Shown piece after piece: positions 35,297 to 48,190 of a DNA stretch of 53,500 bases (its first letter is position 1; each line of letters starts with the position of its first letter). The position numbers were made by a program, and so were the translations under genes. The stretch is from assembly GCA_009746045.1 (NCBI GenBank), contig RPFO01001021.1, positions 64,001 to 117,500 on the forward strand. Direction: 5' to 3'. Source of the DNA: Mesostigma viride. Lineage: Eukaryota; Streptophyta; Mesostigmatophyceae; Mesostigmatales; Mesostigmataceae. A model generated the notes under the pieces. The model worked only from the letters and a program-made list of their open reading frames with translations. It did no database searches and was not told where the DNA came from.

Positions 35297-36247
35297 CAAT
35301 TTGAGCATTATTATTCGCAAGCCTTAGGGCGGCCTGCGAAATGTGCTCCGCCACTGCGGTCTTAACGGGCAAGTTAGAACGCAGGTTACTTGATAGCGAC
35401 TCTATTACCGCAAGTGATAACATTTCAATGAAACAACTATGACGGTGAGCTCAACTACGACAACAGGCAGCACACATGGTCACAGACCCACCTTGGAACT
35501 CGTCTGTGATTGCCATAACGGGGACCTGCAAGCATTGCAGCAGCATATTCAACAGCCCATGGAGCGATCAATGAAACAAAAGATGGAGTTGCGATGAAAT
35601 GAATTTGAGTTAGCGCCTTTACACTTTAGTTAGCAAGTCCACTTAATGGCAATGCCCTTCCTAGTTCCTTGCAGTGGCCATCGTTCGTGGATAAGCCGAG
35701 CCAGTGTGACTTGCCTCACTGGCCTTAATTGCCCCCAGTACTGCGCATCCTTTACGGGCTCAAAAATCTGGGTACAGTGGAAATACTGCACGGGTCCATG
35801 GTACGCGAATGTGCGTACAATACAGCAAGCTAAACAGTACTGTGCACTGAGCCACTGTGGAGCCCTGCGTAGCAAACAAATCACATGCGGCTTGGAGGTA
35901 ATATTGAGGCTGTATGTAGGGCAAAGTAGGGGCAGATGTGGTGAAAACTGAAACTGGTAGCTGGGAGCGAGTCAGGGACGGTAGAGTTGAAGGGACACAC
36001 ACAAATTGAAGTAGAGAAATTCGCAACAAGGCACTCTAAAATAGTCAGTTTTTAGGACTCTGCCTAATCAGCCTATGAACACTATGAGGAAACCTGACAC
36101 GGCCGGCCAAGAAAGCCGGAGTCTGCTGAGGATTTTGCCGGGTATGGTGGTCCTTGGAGGAGTTCGCAACCTCAGGAAACTTAGCAGTCATAAGTGTCCA
36201 CCCGGCGGCAGGGAGGAAGGCTGAGGAAAAGCAGCCGACTTAAGTTA
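33956..36247. other. Probable 5' intron of the RTX gene; no resolved gene
   Basis: It contains a (CACC/CCCA)n plus (CA)n microsatellite at 35142-35294 and an acidic-codon repeat GACGAGGACGAGGACGAGGA at 34226-34245. Several short frames near 35630-36030 contain Cys but have no convincing splice sites. No gene is claimed. Confidence 0.35.
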
Positions 36248-36307
36248 AAGTACACCACGCATTGAACACCGCATTGGCCATTGATTAACTAACGCGTTAC
36301 TCACCAT

Positions 36308-36484
36308 AATTTGTAGGCTGATCAGCTGATATGCAAGGAGGGCGGTGATCAGGAAATAATAACAACGTTGAAGCTGGTCACGTTGCGCCCGCAATATCAT
36401 TGCATGGGACGCGCTTGCCCCAAAGTTAATGGGGACACCGCCGCCCCTACGCGGGCTACGGCCACTGCAGAGTACCGGTGCCAT
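36308..36484 (-). CDS. Candidate first exon with hydrophobic anchor
   Basis: ATG at 36484 (context GTCAATGGC) opens 59 codons ending CYYFLITALLAYQLISLQIM, a hydrophobic segment able to act as a signal anchor or signal peptide, directly followed by a consensus donor GTGAGT (36307-36302). It is placed and oriented as a 5' exon for the RTX gene 2.3 kb downstream, but it ends in phase 0 while the RTX exon needs phase 1, so at least one exon would lie between. Speculative. Confidence 0.3.
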
Positions 36485-36532
36485 TGACGTCCTTAGCTTT
36501 GAGAGCTCGGGTGCAGGGCAGGATGATTTCAA

Positions 36533-38096
36533 TAACCGACGCTTAGAGATACTAGCTAATTAGGAAATTACTGTGGAATGGAAACCCCCAAGTGAAAGTT
36601 TGGGTCGGATAATAAGTGAACCAACAAGGATTCAACACACTCTTTTTCAAAAATGCGATAAGTTAGTTGATATCCCACGCCAGTCGTGTGCGAAGTAAGA
36701 CTGTGGATTAATTAATAATTAATATATAATTCTACTTATTCTAGTCGTGGTAAGTTGCACCTGAGGCAACCATGGCGGCACCGTTAAAAGTTAAACTGCA
36801 GTTATTAGTGGGCACATACGAGTATCGGGATGAAGGCTGGAGCGTCACATCCGCGATCCAACGCACAATGTGGAACGGCTACGGGACCTCTCCACGATCG
36901 TGCGGTTAAAATATGAGCACCAGATGATCTGATCTGCAACACACAAATCGGCCGTGCGACACACATCGTGATGTCACTTTCGTGCTGAACGAGATTTTCG
37001 TTGCTGAACCAGGCTGCGTGATTCGTCATTAGAGAGTTTTTGCAGAAGCTTTATGTCATTTCTACGGACGCCAGAAAATCCAGAAAAAGATACGTATTAC
37101 CGTTATCTTGTAACGCATGCATACGGATCCTTGTTCTGTCTGATCAGACGCCGCGATGGCTTCCGGATGAAGGCAGGTCGCTGTCGGAAATGGCAAAATT
37201 AATATCCAACTATATTAAAAACAAAAATTAATATCCAACTATATAGAAGATTCAGGTCAGGAGTAATATTAAACAGCAGATTCTGTTTTCAGCAGACGAT
37301 GACAAAGGCTGGCATGACAAAGGCTGGCATGACAAAGGCTGGGCGCGGCGCTTGGGCGTAACACGCAGCACGCAACACGCGGCAGGCCAGGCGCAGGCAC
37401 GTAAGAACACGGGCGACGGGCCATGGGCCACGGGCCACGGCCCACGGGCCACGGGCCACGCGTCGGCCATCGGCCCAGCCATTCCTGCATTTTAGGAACG
37501 TTGCCGGGCACAAAATTCAAATCCTGGTGCGGCATGGCCGCGGCAGCTACCTGGCCCGGCCGGCTGGCCGCCGGACGTTGGCATGGACGACTGTCAAGAC
37601 GGAAACTGAAGAGTTCATCTCGCCGGCTTGCGGGGTAAGCTGCGGTTGTTTCGTCTGGGCGCTCTTCCCATATTATTGCTAACGGGTCGATTTGCTTACC
37701 CCGGCAACGTTTCCATCCAGGGCAGAAATGCCAGCGACTTTTCAGTCGGCCACTTAGTCTGTCACGGACGCGAGCTATGTCATCCGGGCGCCCACTATGC
37801 ACAAGACCGGTGACGTGCGCAAGGAATTTGTTTTCTGCGCATTTTCGACAAAGGCTAGTGACCGGGGGGGGGACACTAGCACTTGCAGCATAAGAGCGGA
37901 CGAAAGTGTACGTGCGCGCGCGCCGGGCCAGGCACGGCTGGGCGCGCAGCACTGACTTGAACGGACGGCGGGCAGCACAAGTGCGCAGCGTCGAGAGGAT
38001 CATACGCGAGTTAGTGGACAGCTGGAGTGAAACGACTAAAACTAAGTGCGCAGCGTCGAGACGATCATACGCGAGTTTGTGGACACTGATCTGGAG
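36533..38096. other. Intergenic stretch with simple repeats
   Basis: No supported gene. 37297-37340 is three 15-bp units (GGCATGACAAAGGCT). 37405-37460 repeats CCATGGGCCACGGG-like units. 37979-38110 is a 66-bp tandem duplication (AGTGCGCAGCGTCGAG...AACGACTAAAA) whose end includes the terminus of the minus-strand LTR, so it formed after that insertion. Long open frames here reflect GC-rich repeats. Confidence 0.5.
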
Positions 38097-38244
38097 TGAA
38101 ACGACTAAAAATGTTGTGTATGCAACAGCCTCAGTATAAGCATTAGTGTGAAAAGATCTTTATACCTGGGTTAGAGTCTTGACAGATAACTCCACGTCCA
38201 AAGCAGCAATGAAGATGGAACTCCAACAGTTGAGGGATTGAGTC

Positions 38245-38947
38245 TGTAACAACCAAATGTTACATCCAAAGTTTTCCTACTGTTGATCTTATTATGAGTT
38301 CTTTAGGACAATTATTTGGGAAGTTAGGAGGCTTCGACGTCTGACGGAGATGGGGCCTGCTGAGATCTATAGAAATTATTGTTCTACCCTCATTGGTCGT
38401 GGCCTGATCCACGTAGGGTACTTTGCATGGTTTTGTTCAGTCAGTCATAGATTCTCTTTAATACCGTTGTACCTGGTGGATCTGGTTCCAGGTCATGGAG
38501 ATTCTGTATGTGCTGGCTTTGTGTTGTGTTGAGGATTTGGAAGCTAAGATCTTATCTTGAGTGATTCTCACTTTTGATTGGTCCTTCCGGGTTAGGGCTG
38601 AGCCGACTCTGCGTGCACGATGACTTTTATCCTGTTTGTGGCGGCTGTGCACGTGTGCGTGTAAGAAAGCTAAAGCTATGGTGTAATTCAAGGGATTCCT
38701 TGTTTCATCAATCAAACAACCCTCGCTAAAAGTCAACTATAACTTCAACAGATAGTCGACTTGGATATAACATTGTCTGTTGTGTCTAACAAGGGTGGGG
38801 ACTCATTCCCTTAACTGTTGAAGATCCATCTTCATTGCTTCTCTGGACGTGAAGTTATCTGTCGCGACTCCAACCCAGGTATAAAGATCTTTTCACATCA
38901 ATGTTGATACTGAGGCTGTTGCAAACACAACATTTTTAGTCGTTACA
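38245..38947 (+). repeat. 5' LTR
   Basis: TGTAAC...GTTACA, 703 bp, matching 48554-49242. A 5-bp host duplication GAGTC precedes it. AT-rich; a transcription start was not assigned. Confidence 0.9.
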
Positions 38948-38948
38948 T

Positions 38949-38959
38949 TGGTATCGGAG
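38949..38959 (+). other. Primer-binding site (initiator Met tRNA-like)
   Basis: TGGTATCGGAG begins one base after the 5' LTR. It differs by one base from TGGTATCAGAG, the common PBS complementary to the 3' end of initiator tRNA-Met. Confidence 0.8.
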
Positions 38960-39169
38960 GTTTCTACCTCGGTGTTGGTTGTCTTGATAGTATTAGTTCA
39001 CGGTTAACAATGGAATTCTTGCCCGACCCAGAGAGGGTACGTTATGCTGTGTGTTCGGACAGTTTTTAGAGTGTGACTCATCCTTATGTGACAGTCTTGC
39101 TCTGAGAGCTGCTTTGAGCTTACAAGTCTCTAACGTTTCCCCAGTCCGGCATGCGCGACCCATGGAGTG

Positions 39170-42100
39170 ATGAGTAACCCGGAGACACAACCACCGTTAT
39201 CAAGTAAGAGAGTTGAAGATGCAACCACATCTTTAGCAGCTCAACGGACGACCGGTGATGAAAGGGTTTCATCATCTACTCCCAGACGTCAACTATTTGG
39301 AGATACCAGTCCAGAGTGCAATCGTACGTTATACGCGTTATACGGTCACGGTGGAGTATAATGTATAATACGGTATAATACGGTATAATACGGTATAATA
39401 CGGTATTATACGTTTTCGTACGGACACACTCAGAATACTCTGATTTTACACATTTTAAGACACCCACCATCAATCCACATGTTTTTAACACTGTTTTGGA
39501 CATAATCCAAGGTTGCCCTACCCTCGGCTATACTCTATACGGTGGATATTGTGGACACGATCGATATATTGCATGTAATACTGAGAATGTAAACGTGCGC
39601 ATGCATAATTGTGTGTATGTGTATAACTGTATATATGTGGCTTTGTATTGGTTATGTTTACTTGGGTGCCTTCACTTTGATGCAAGTAATTATATATGGT
39701 AAAAAGGCCAGCAATAACTAGGGGACCGTGCAGTGGGCCAGCAAGGGGCCAACATGTTAAACATGGCTAAACAGGTGGGGATGTGATAATAAGTAACTCA
39801 CATATTCTCACCTTCCATACAACAACCTTGTTTTCCAGCAGGCTGAAGAGCATGACAGGCGTCTATGAGCTCGCCAGCTCCTTGCAACGGTGATGCCGCT
39901 CCCAGGCAGCTAGGGTCCTTGACTACGCAATATAGAATGTCTACCGTGTGAAAACCTCCATACAGGAAGCGTAGCAAAGCCAGATAACTGCCCGATCAAT
40001 TCTGGGTAGCTTTAGGAAGCATGGCATACGCAGCGTAAGGAAAACCATTGAAAGCTGCGGAAAATCTGATAGCACAACTGCAACAAGTGGAGAACAAAAT
40101 AGCAAGAAAAACCCAGAAACGGCGCAAAAAGTTTCATGCCAGGTTCATTAAGAGCGCAAACAGACTGGGCGGTGACATGCGGCAAATCAACGTACCACGG
40201 CCGGCATTATTTCCTACCCAGGCGCGCAAGAAAAGCCAGCCAGCCATGGATGGATTAACCGCGGATCGCGCAGGCCTGAACGAAATCATTTTAGAAATGA
40301 CAGGAAATGGCCGCAGATCGAAGATGCTTAGGTTATTTTCATGGTGTCCGTTACTAAACGGCTCTTGCTGCATCAAAATAACCCACGAATATCGAGTTCT
40401 ACCGTCGCAGGCACACATGCTAGATTATTCATCGCGGCCAAATTGTTGGATGAGACCCCCGTGCAAATCTGTACCAACAAAGGCAGCGAATTTGCAAATA
40501 GTGCAGATCTTGCTATGAAACATCATAATAGAACATCACTTTTAACCATCGGCTTAATTTTTTCGCCTGTCGCCCGCCGGATTAGCCATATTTTAACGGA
40601 ACGCACGTCGCCATGGCCACCTCCGCACGGTGCGCGCACTGTGCACCACAATTTCAAAATAAGATCGCGTCGAATTGTGAAAGTTCAGACGGGTCAGTAC
40701 TTAGTAGAGATACGAAATCTGTTGCTTCAAATCGTTGCCCTGTCGTTCTGGCATCCTAGCCGCGCAAAACGTAAAAAAAACGCGGAAAACACGGCATTAT
40801 ACGGTATAATACGGTATAATACGTCATTATGCGCTAAAACGTATTACGTATGAAAAATCATACGCTCAAAGCCAGCGTATTACGTATTATACCGTATTAT
40901 ACCGTATTATACGGCGTATGATTGCACTGATACCACCTTAATGTCTGCTTCCCGCAGATATTCGCTGTCGGTCGGCCCAAAGTTCTCCATCTTGCCCCTC
41001 GGTGTGCAACCAGGCGAGCCCTCCTTGCATGGCACTGGTAGAGGTGGACCACGGTTCTCCAACGTGGAGGACACGCGTTCGCCAGCACCTGAATACGGTT
41101 CGGCTATTCGTTTTGGCTACAACACGGTGCCGGGGCGAGACGGCACTCGGCTAGCGGCTGACGAGCTGACAGCGGAGAAAATTCGATTACAACATGAACG
41201 TGAGGAAGCTGCGAGAGCTAGAAGTGTGGCGGAAGCGCTGGAGAAGAGTGTGGGTAGGACTATTGCGCGTGTGCAGCAACTTGAGTCGCAAGGGCAGGCG
41301 GGCGATGGAGAGTCTGTTTTCGTGGATCAACTGTCTCCAACACTGGGTATACGAAGGGTATATGCGGTTGACGCTCCTTTTGTTGATGAAGGGACAGATG
41401 CACAGGGGCATGAGCCTCCACGGCTCTCGGTGGCTGCGACATGCCGGAGTCAGAATGCACCACACGCCCCAGTGATGGAGCTCACGTCTTTGTATCCTCG
41501 TACTGTTCCTTTTCCCAAGGTGGAGTCGGTAGACAAGCTATCGCTGACCAACCTTACCCATCGCAGCTTCGACCATTTCTCCACCAAGTTTCAGGATGTC
41601 TTCGCTATCCACTTCGCCAACTACGGGCCCAAGGCAGAGGAACGTCTCACGATGGACATCCAGAAGAGAATGGTTAGGCAGCGGATGAGCGACAGTGCCA
41701 GCGACCGTTTTGATGAGTTTTTGCGTTCTGTGGCTGGACGTGCGTGTACCGACCTCCCCTCTCTCCTATTGGGCTTTCGCCGGTTTCTGTTACCCCAGGA
41801 TCAGCTTCGCATGGATCGGGACGCACTGGCTAACTGTACGCAGGCTGGTTTGACGCTGCCACAGTTCGTGGAGCAATTCACCAACCTTAGAGCCAAGATT
41901 CCCCAATGCTCTGACGCAGAGGCGCTTCACAGACTACTGCATGGCATGGCTCCACACGTGCGACTGGATGTGGACAAGCACTTCTCCCAGTTCGACTACG
42001 TGGACTGGCAATGGGACAAGGTGTTGTCTTATGTGCTTACCCTGTCGTGTGCCTGCTTTTTCTGTCAAGTGGGAGCCTGTGGCCACGCCAGTGCCACCCA

Positions 42101-42579
42101 TCAAGAAGTCCCTGAACCAGCTGGATGACCTCCTGGGGGAGCTCAATGCCTTGGATCCCACCCAGGGTAACTGTTTTATCTGCAACCAGCCAGGTCACTT
42201 TGCACGGGACTGCCCTAGACGGGACCAGTTTCCCCCTGCCACGAGAGGACCTTTTGGCGCCCTGCCATCTCCCAGGCCACCCAACCTTCCTCCTGGCGTT
42301 CCTGCTGGCGATCACCGGATGCAGCCAGGGTTCCAGCCCAACTTCCAGCCCTCTGGGAGGTTCCAGTCCCGCGCTCGGCCCTTCAGCAGACAGGATAAGC
42401 GTAGGATGGTGAACGCTCTCATGCAGCTGCTGGCAGATGAGGAGGATGGGGGGGACGAGGATGAGCCTCCAGCACCACCTGAGCAGCTTCCACCATCGGG
42501 CAGTGGAGCATCCCAGACCCACCTGAGTCAAAAAACTAGTTGGGTCCCCAGGTCATCCTTCTGTCATGGCCAGGTCTGA
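39170..42579 (+). pseudogene. Gag with CCHC zinc knuckle, interrupted by a hAT element and a frameshift
   Basis: ATG 39170 starts a frame that runs into the hAT element at 39310. Dropping that element with one target copy keeps the same frame into 40941-42050, which contains the capsid-like HRSFDHFSTKFQDVFAIHFA region and ELTAEKIRLQHEREEAARA coiled-coil-like segment. The frame slips by one near 42050. The nucleocapsid then reads CFICNQPGHFARDC (C-x2-C-x4-H-x4-C) near 42175, followed by a basic and Pro-rich tail to 42579. It forms the virus-like particle in related elements. Confidence 0.9.
39310..40928. mobile_element. hAT-like non-autonomous element in gag
   Basis: Ends share AGTGCAATCRTACG (left 39315-39328, right 40915-40928 inverted) and 8-bp flanks GATACCAG (39302-39309) / GATACCAC (40929-40936). 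CGGTATAATA repeats occur just inside both ends (39369-39415; 40798-40915). The interior (39420-40790) has a 156-codon plus frame at 40048-40518 that I do not recognise. No transposase was seen. The left end has extra bases before AGTG, so the exact terminus is uncertain. Confidence 0.65.
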
Positions 42580-42717
42580 CCTGCCTGCTGTTGACGTTAG
42601 GCCAGTGAACACTGTGGGTGCTTCTGACCCTGCTGTCCCTGTGGGTCCTCCTGTACCAGGTCACTTACTCAAGTTTCAGGCTAGGCTCCTCAACGTGCCA
42701 GTCCCTTGGCTCAGCCA

Positions 42718-45700
42718 GCTTGCTTGTTTATGATTGATTCTGGTGCTGGCAGTAATTATATTGCTGCATCCTTGGTGCAGGAGTTGAAGTTGCCTGTGTT
42801 GGCCCACCCCACACCTGTCATGGTGCAGTATTCTGATGGCAGGAGAAGCTGCTCACCTGGCTATGTGCAGCTCATCTTCCAAGTTTGTTCATCCCAGACT
42901 TTGGAAGTGACAGCAGATGTCATTCCCCTCACGGCAGCAGATGTGATTTTGGGGATCCCATGGTTGTCTGACACCAATCCTGCTATTTCTTGGCCTGACA
43001 GGGTGGTCCAGTTCAAGGATGGGACAGTGTGGGATGCTACCTGTGTGTTGCCAGGGGGAGAAGAACAGCCACTGAGTGCTGTTCCACACAGACAGCTGTC
43101 AATGATGGCAAGGGAGGGGAAGCAGGTGCGAAAGGGGTGGATCAAGAGCCGACTTTGGAGGAGAAACGGGCTGCCCTACTGAAGCATGTGTGGTCTGCCA
43201 AGCATACTCTGTCTTATTTGGCCACCTATCCAGTGGAACACATCTTTTTCCTGCATTTGGTGCCTAATGAACCTGAGTCTGCTAGTGGTCATTCTGTCAA
43301 TGCTGTCAGTTCTACTGTCACCACTGAGCAACAACAGCAGCATGATGCCTTGTTGGACAGGTATGGAGCCATCTTTGAGGACAAGATGCCCCAGTATCCT
43401 CCTGAGGGACCCATCACACATGTCATCAAGTTGGTAGAGGGTGCTCGTCCTCCTTTGTGCCTATGTACAGGATGGGCCCTGCAGAGATGGCAGAGCTGAA
43501 GACCATACTTATTGGCCTGTTGGAGGCTGGTCTGATCCTCCCAGCTAACAGTCCTTTCAGTTCTGGGTGTTTGCTTGTACCCAAGCATGATGGGGGGTGG
43601 AGGTTGTGCATTGACCTGAGGGGACTGAACAAGGTGACTGTCAAGTCCAGGTACCCTCTGCCCAGAATTGATGAGTTGCTGGAGAGGACTGCAGGAGCTG
43701 CCTTCTTTACCAAGTTTGACCTCAGGCATGCTTTCTGGCAGATCAGGGTGGCTACTGAGGACATCCCCAAGACGGCCTTTTCTACCCATGGGGACAGTTC
43801 CAGTGGACAGTAATGCCCATGGGTGCCTCTAACAGTCCTGCCACTATGCAGATGTTTGTCAATGCCATCTTTGGCCACCTGACTGGAAATGCCCTGCCCC
43901 AGATCTCACCTGACCTTCGCAACCCCAGGTTCAAGGACATTGCCCACTTGTGTGACACTACCAGGGTGGTCTTCAGGACTTGTGTGGTCGTCTACCTGGA
44001 CGACATTCTGGTACACTCTCGTACCTTCAGGGAGCACTGGAGAACGTGGAGGAGGTCCTTAAGGTGATCCATCAGTATCATCTGTCGGTGAAGAGGTCCA
44101 AGGTGGAGTGGGGCCAAGAGGTGAAGTTTCTGGGCTACCAGCTGAGCGCTGCAGGTATGACTCCTGAGGCCAGCAAGGTCTCTGCTGTTTTGGAGTGGCC
44201 TGTGTTGAAGTCAGCTCAGGATGTCAGATCCTTTCTGGGCCTGGTGGGCTGGTACCGACGGTTCATTCCTGACATGGCGGCCATCTCTGGTCCCCTGTTA
44301 GCCCTGCTCAAGAAGGATGTTCCCTTTGAGTGGACTGCAGCATGCCAGCAAGCTTTTGATGTGTTGAAGCAGAAGCTTACCACTGCTCCCTTGTTGGTGG
44401 GCCCCAACCCAGACTTGCCATACCAGGTTAGGTCTGATGCCTCACAGGGTGCTATTGGTGCAGTACTAATGCAAGATCATGGTAAGGGCCCTCAACCAGT
44501 GGAATACATGTCCAGGAGTATGACGTCTGCAGAACGTAACTACCCTGTTCATGAGCAGAGCTGTTGGGATTGGTGGTGGCCTGTCACAAGTGGGAACACC
44601 TACTGAAGGGGGCTCAGTTTTCTGTGGCCAGCAGCGCCAGGATGGGCAGGGCAACGAGTCTATTACCCTGATGACTGACCACAGGCCCTTGGTACATGTG
44701 TTGGAACAGACCCGGATGAGTAAGAGGATGGCTGGATGGATGGAGTTCCTGGGGGGGTTTGGACCTTTCTCTGTGAGGTACATTCCTGGTACGCAGAATG
44801 TGGTGCCTGACGCCCTGTCCAGGAGGAGGGATTTGATGGGAAGTTTTCATGAGGACTTGGACATCTGTGCTGCCCTGATTTCTGTGGTAGAGTGTGGAGC
44901 CTTGACTAGAGCTCAGGCCAACAACCAGAAGGTTTCTCAACTGTTGACACCACCTGTAGGGAATAACGGTGGTCCCGTGATGCTCATCGACCAGGGCTCT
45001 GTCCCAGAGTTGACAGGCGTCCAGGAGGGTGTCCAGTCACTGTCTGACAGTCTTAGGAGAAGTCCTGAAGGTGTGGTGCCCACTCCCACAGTGCAGCCAG
45101 GTGAGGGAGGCCCTGCTAGGCGCAGCAGAGGTAGGCCCAGGAAGTGGGTCATGGACCCTGTGTTGGTAGGCCGGTCCAAGGTGTTGGCCTCTCAGGTGAT
45201 GGCAAGGTCAAAAGGGCCTATAGCTACTACTGTCTCATCCAAGCAGTTGGTGGCTAGCCCTGGGCAGGAAGAGGAGATGCAGATGCAGCCCCTGGGACCT
45301 GACAAGGACCTGGTGTTGCCTAATCCTTTAAATATTTCCCTGCTGGACGTCATCAAGGCCTTCACCAAGACGGAGGACATGGCTACTGCAGCTATCCAGA
45401 GGGGCAACTTTGGCAATAGACCTGTAGAATACTGGGAGGGCGTTCTGTATGTTCACACTCATGATGCAGAGCACACGGTGACTAGAAAAGTGTATGTGCC
45501 TGAGATGGCCATTCCCACAGTGTTACATTGTTTCCATGACGATGTGACTGCGTGTCATCCTGGTTATGCTAAGCTACTTCATGAGGTGCAGCAGAGGTTT
45601 TGGTGGCCTGGCCTTTATCAGGATGTTAAGGCCTATGTGGATTCCTGTGACTCCTGCCAGAGAAATAAGGTCAGGAACCAAGCCACGCCCATCTTTCCCA

Positions 45701-46522
45701 TGGCTATGCCCATTCCCCTGCGCCCTTGGATCAGTGTGACTATGGATTTTATCTGTGGTCTTCCCATGTCAGATGGTGGCAATGACAGGATCCTTGTGGT
45801 CATGGACAGGCTTCCAGGATGTGCCATCTGATTCCTTGCAATACTCATCTCACCGCTGCACAGTGTGTGGATTTGTTTATGAAGGAGATCTACCGTCTGC
45901 ACGGCATGCCTAGAGTGATCATCACTGATCAGGACCCCCTTTGGCTGTCAGGGTTTTGGAAGTCATTCTTTGACATCCTAGACACTAAGCTGGCATTCGG
46001 TGTGGCATACAGGTGTGCCAGTACTGGGGCGGTGGAGAGGATGAACAGAATTGTCAGGGAGTGTCAAAAGCACTATTGTACCACGACAACAAGGACTGGG
46101 ACAAGAAGCTACCTTTCATAGAGTTCGCAATCAACAACTCTCCTCTGGCTCCTCACCAGATGTCCCCCTTCGTGATCTGCAATGGCCAGTGTCCCTTGAC
46201 ACCATTCGACTTGGAACTGCCTGACAGAGACGCTGAAGGCCCTTTCCAGCGACGTCTTGGTTCAGTCCAGCAGTTGTTGGCTTCCTTCCAGGAGGCTCAC
46301 AGCATTGTGGCTACCCAGCTGTTGAGGACACAGGACAAGTACCTGACTAACGCCTGGCAGCAAACGGTGGCCAGTCATTCCTTTGTAGCTCCTGGGGACT
46401 TGGTGTTGTTGGAAGCCAACAGAGTGCTGCCTGAGAAGGAGCAATGCAGGAAACTGCAACCACTCTGGTTGGGTCCTTACCCAGTGTTGGCACCTTTCAC
46501 TATGGTACAGTGGTCCAGGTCC
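42718..46522 (+). pseudogene. Pol: aspartic protease, reverse transcriptase, RNase H, integrase
   Basis: Protease: FMIDSGAGSNYI (42727) and DVILGIPWLS (42940). RT: LCIDLRGLNKVTVKSRYPLP (~43606), FFTKFDLRHAFWQIRV (~43704), VVYLDDILVHS (~43987, catalytic DD). RNase H: VRSDASQGAIGAVL (~44431), TDHRPLVHVL, GTQNVVPDALSRR (~44790). Integrase: HDDVTACHPGY..CDSCQRNK (HHCC zinc finger, 45540-45670), VTMDFI, VIITDQDP and GAVERMN (the D,D,E triad, ~45740, 45920 and 46027). Frame changes near 43180, 43460, 43800, 44050, 44560, 45815 and 46060 break the polyprotein. A Lys/Arg/Pro-rich linker (45000-45290) precedes integrase. Confidence 0.95.
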
Positions 46523-46523
46523 A

Positions 46524-46892
46524 GTGCCTTCTCACTGGAAGCTCAGGAATAATATTTTTCACCTAGCCCAGCTGAAGCTGTACAGGCGTAACACCTTACC
46601 AGGCAGATTGTCTGCCCCTTTGCCTTATGAGTTGGATTCTGAGGGGGAGAAGATCTATGAAGTGGAGCGGTTGTTGGCTCACAGGGTGAAGGGGAAAGGT
46701 CGTACTAAACAGTTGCAGTTTAAGGTACACTGGAAGGGAGAGCTAGAGGTGACTGCTACGTGGCTGTGGTTGTCTGATCTCACCAACAGTCACTCTGCTG
46801 TACTAGAGTATTGTCAGCGTCATGGGATCACCTTGCCTGAGTGGTATGTCATGGGCTCTGAGCGGTGTGCTCCCCTTCATAGCTCCCAGTGA
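46524..46892 (+). pseudogene. Integrase C-terminal chromodomain
   Basis: IYEVERLLAHRVKGKG then LQFKVHWKG, TATWLWLSDL, AVLEYCQRHG follow the chromodomain plan (hydrophobic strands, aromatic residues, C-terminal helix). In chromoviruses it tethers integrase to modified chromatin. Stop at 46892. Confidence 0.9.
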
Positions 46893-46939
46893 GCACTGCT
46901 AACACCTCTTTTTGGTGTTTGTGTCTGTGGTTGCCAGCC

Positions 46940-48190
46940 ATGGCCGACTCCCATCCTGAGGGGACACCCAGGCCACCTGCCGAACCCAAGAGGACGTGAG
47001 GGCTACGTATGTCTTTCAGCACGACTACGCTGGCCCCAGAGCCCAGGCTTCGATCCAGGAAGACGCTGGGTTTGTGGAAGCCCATTTTCTCAACTGTTCC
47101 AGCGTATGGTACATGATCAGCAACGGCACGAGCAGCGTCACGGGGCCTTATAACAGGTTGATTAATGTGGAGGGTTGGTTACTCAGATGGCAGAACACTT
47201 GAGGGCTGGGCACATTCCAACTGTGGGTTCTGCTGTGCCTGCAGTCTGAGGCTCCAGTAGCTCAGGAGGCTATCCCCACCATGGTGGCTCAGTCCCTCCT
47301 CTACGGAGGCTCCTCCACCCCCTAAGGTGGTGGTACACTTGCCCAGGTCCGTTGTCCCAACAAAACAGGTGGAGCAGTTCTTGGACCACCGTAATGTGTC
47401 CTGGACAGTGCGAGTGGTGTAAATCCTTGTACACAGCCATGCAGGCATTGACAGACAGTGGTGGAGGAGGGTGAACTAGTACCTGAGGGTATGGTAGAGT
47501 TGGCCCTGGACTGTCTGCCCCCCAGTCTTGTGAGATTGGTCACCTATGGTGGCTTACATTATGCACACCGTCTTTGCAGTGTACCCGTGGCCTTCGTTTG
47601 ACATGAGGCCGGTGGAGGGCCAGGACTTGATGGAGGCTCTGCCCAGTGACCTGAGACTCGCCTTTGCAGAGCTCAAGCCAGTTGGTATTCCCAGACCTAC
47701 ACTGAGCTACTTGAGCAGCTGTCAAGCAGGGAGAGTTTGACATGACTCCGTCGTCCAGCTGCTCTGTGATGTCTGTTTTCCACACAAGGACAGCACGTCT
47801 TTGTGGGGCTGCAGTTACCAAAGTTCCCTAACGAGCTGAGGGCCAGGCTCACACCTTGAGGGTGCTGGTACCCATCTTGGGGCCAGGTGGGGGCCTATCA
47901 AGGCCTTTCTACAGCTGTGGTGGGCCTATAGCAGCTGGCTATGTCGCCATAAGACTGCCAGTGGCTGGGTCTTCGACCCCTCCGACAGGCTGTGGTTACT
48001 CTGTCCTACCCTGCCCAGTGCAGTAGGTTTTCAGCTGAGTTGGGCAAGGCTGCTGAGACCTGCTGGCTATTCAGGTCAGCAGGAACTGGCCAGATCTGGT
48101 GTCCATGGTGGAGCATTTCCCAGTGTTTGGAACGAGGGGGAAGGATATGAAGAAGGGGGATTGGTTCACTTGTGAAGGGTTCCAGGATGG
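46940..48190 (+). pseudogene. Extra 3' reading frame after the chromodomain (unknown), decayed
   Basis: ATG 46940 begins MADSHPEGTPRPPAEPKRT before a stop. Further coding-like blocks follow: SFDMRPVEGQDLMEALPSDL (~47597), NELRARLTP (~47830), LRQAVVTLSYPAQCSRFSAEL (~47980) and a stop near 48175. The same protein blocks are found in better frame in the minus-strand copy (51757-52500), so two independent insertions share this region. No known domain is recognised. It is located where some gypsy elements carry env-like or accessory genes; no signal peptide or membrane span is evident. Confidence 0.6.

Noticed and set aside
35066-35365. Thr/His/Pro repeat protein
   Set aside because: Translation of the (CACC)n and (CA)n microsatellite.
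37269-38003. 244-codon minus frame
   Set aside because: GC-rich, contains direct repeats, no recognisable domain or splice sites; probably chance.
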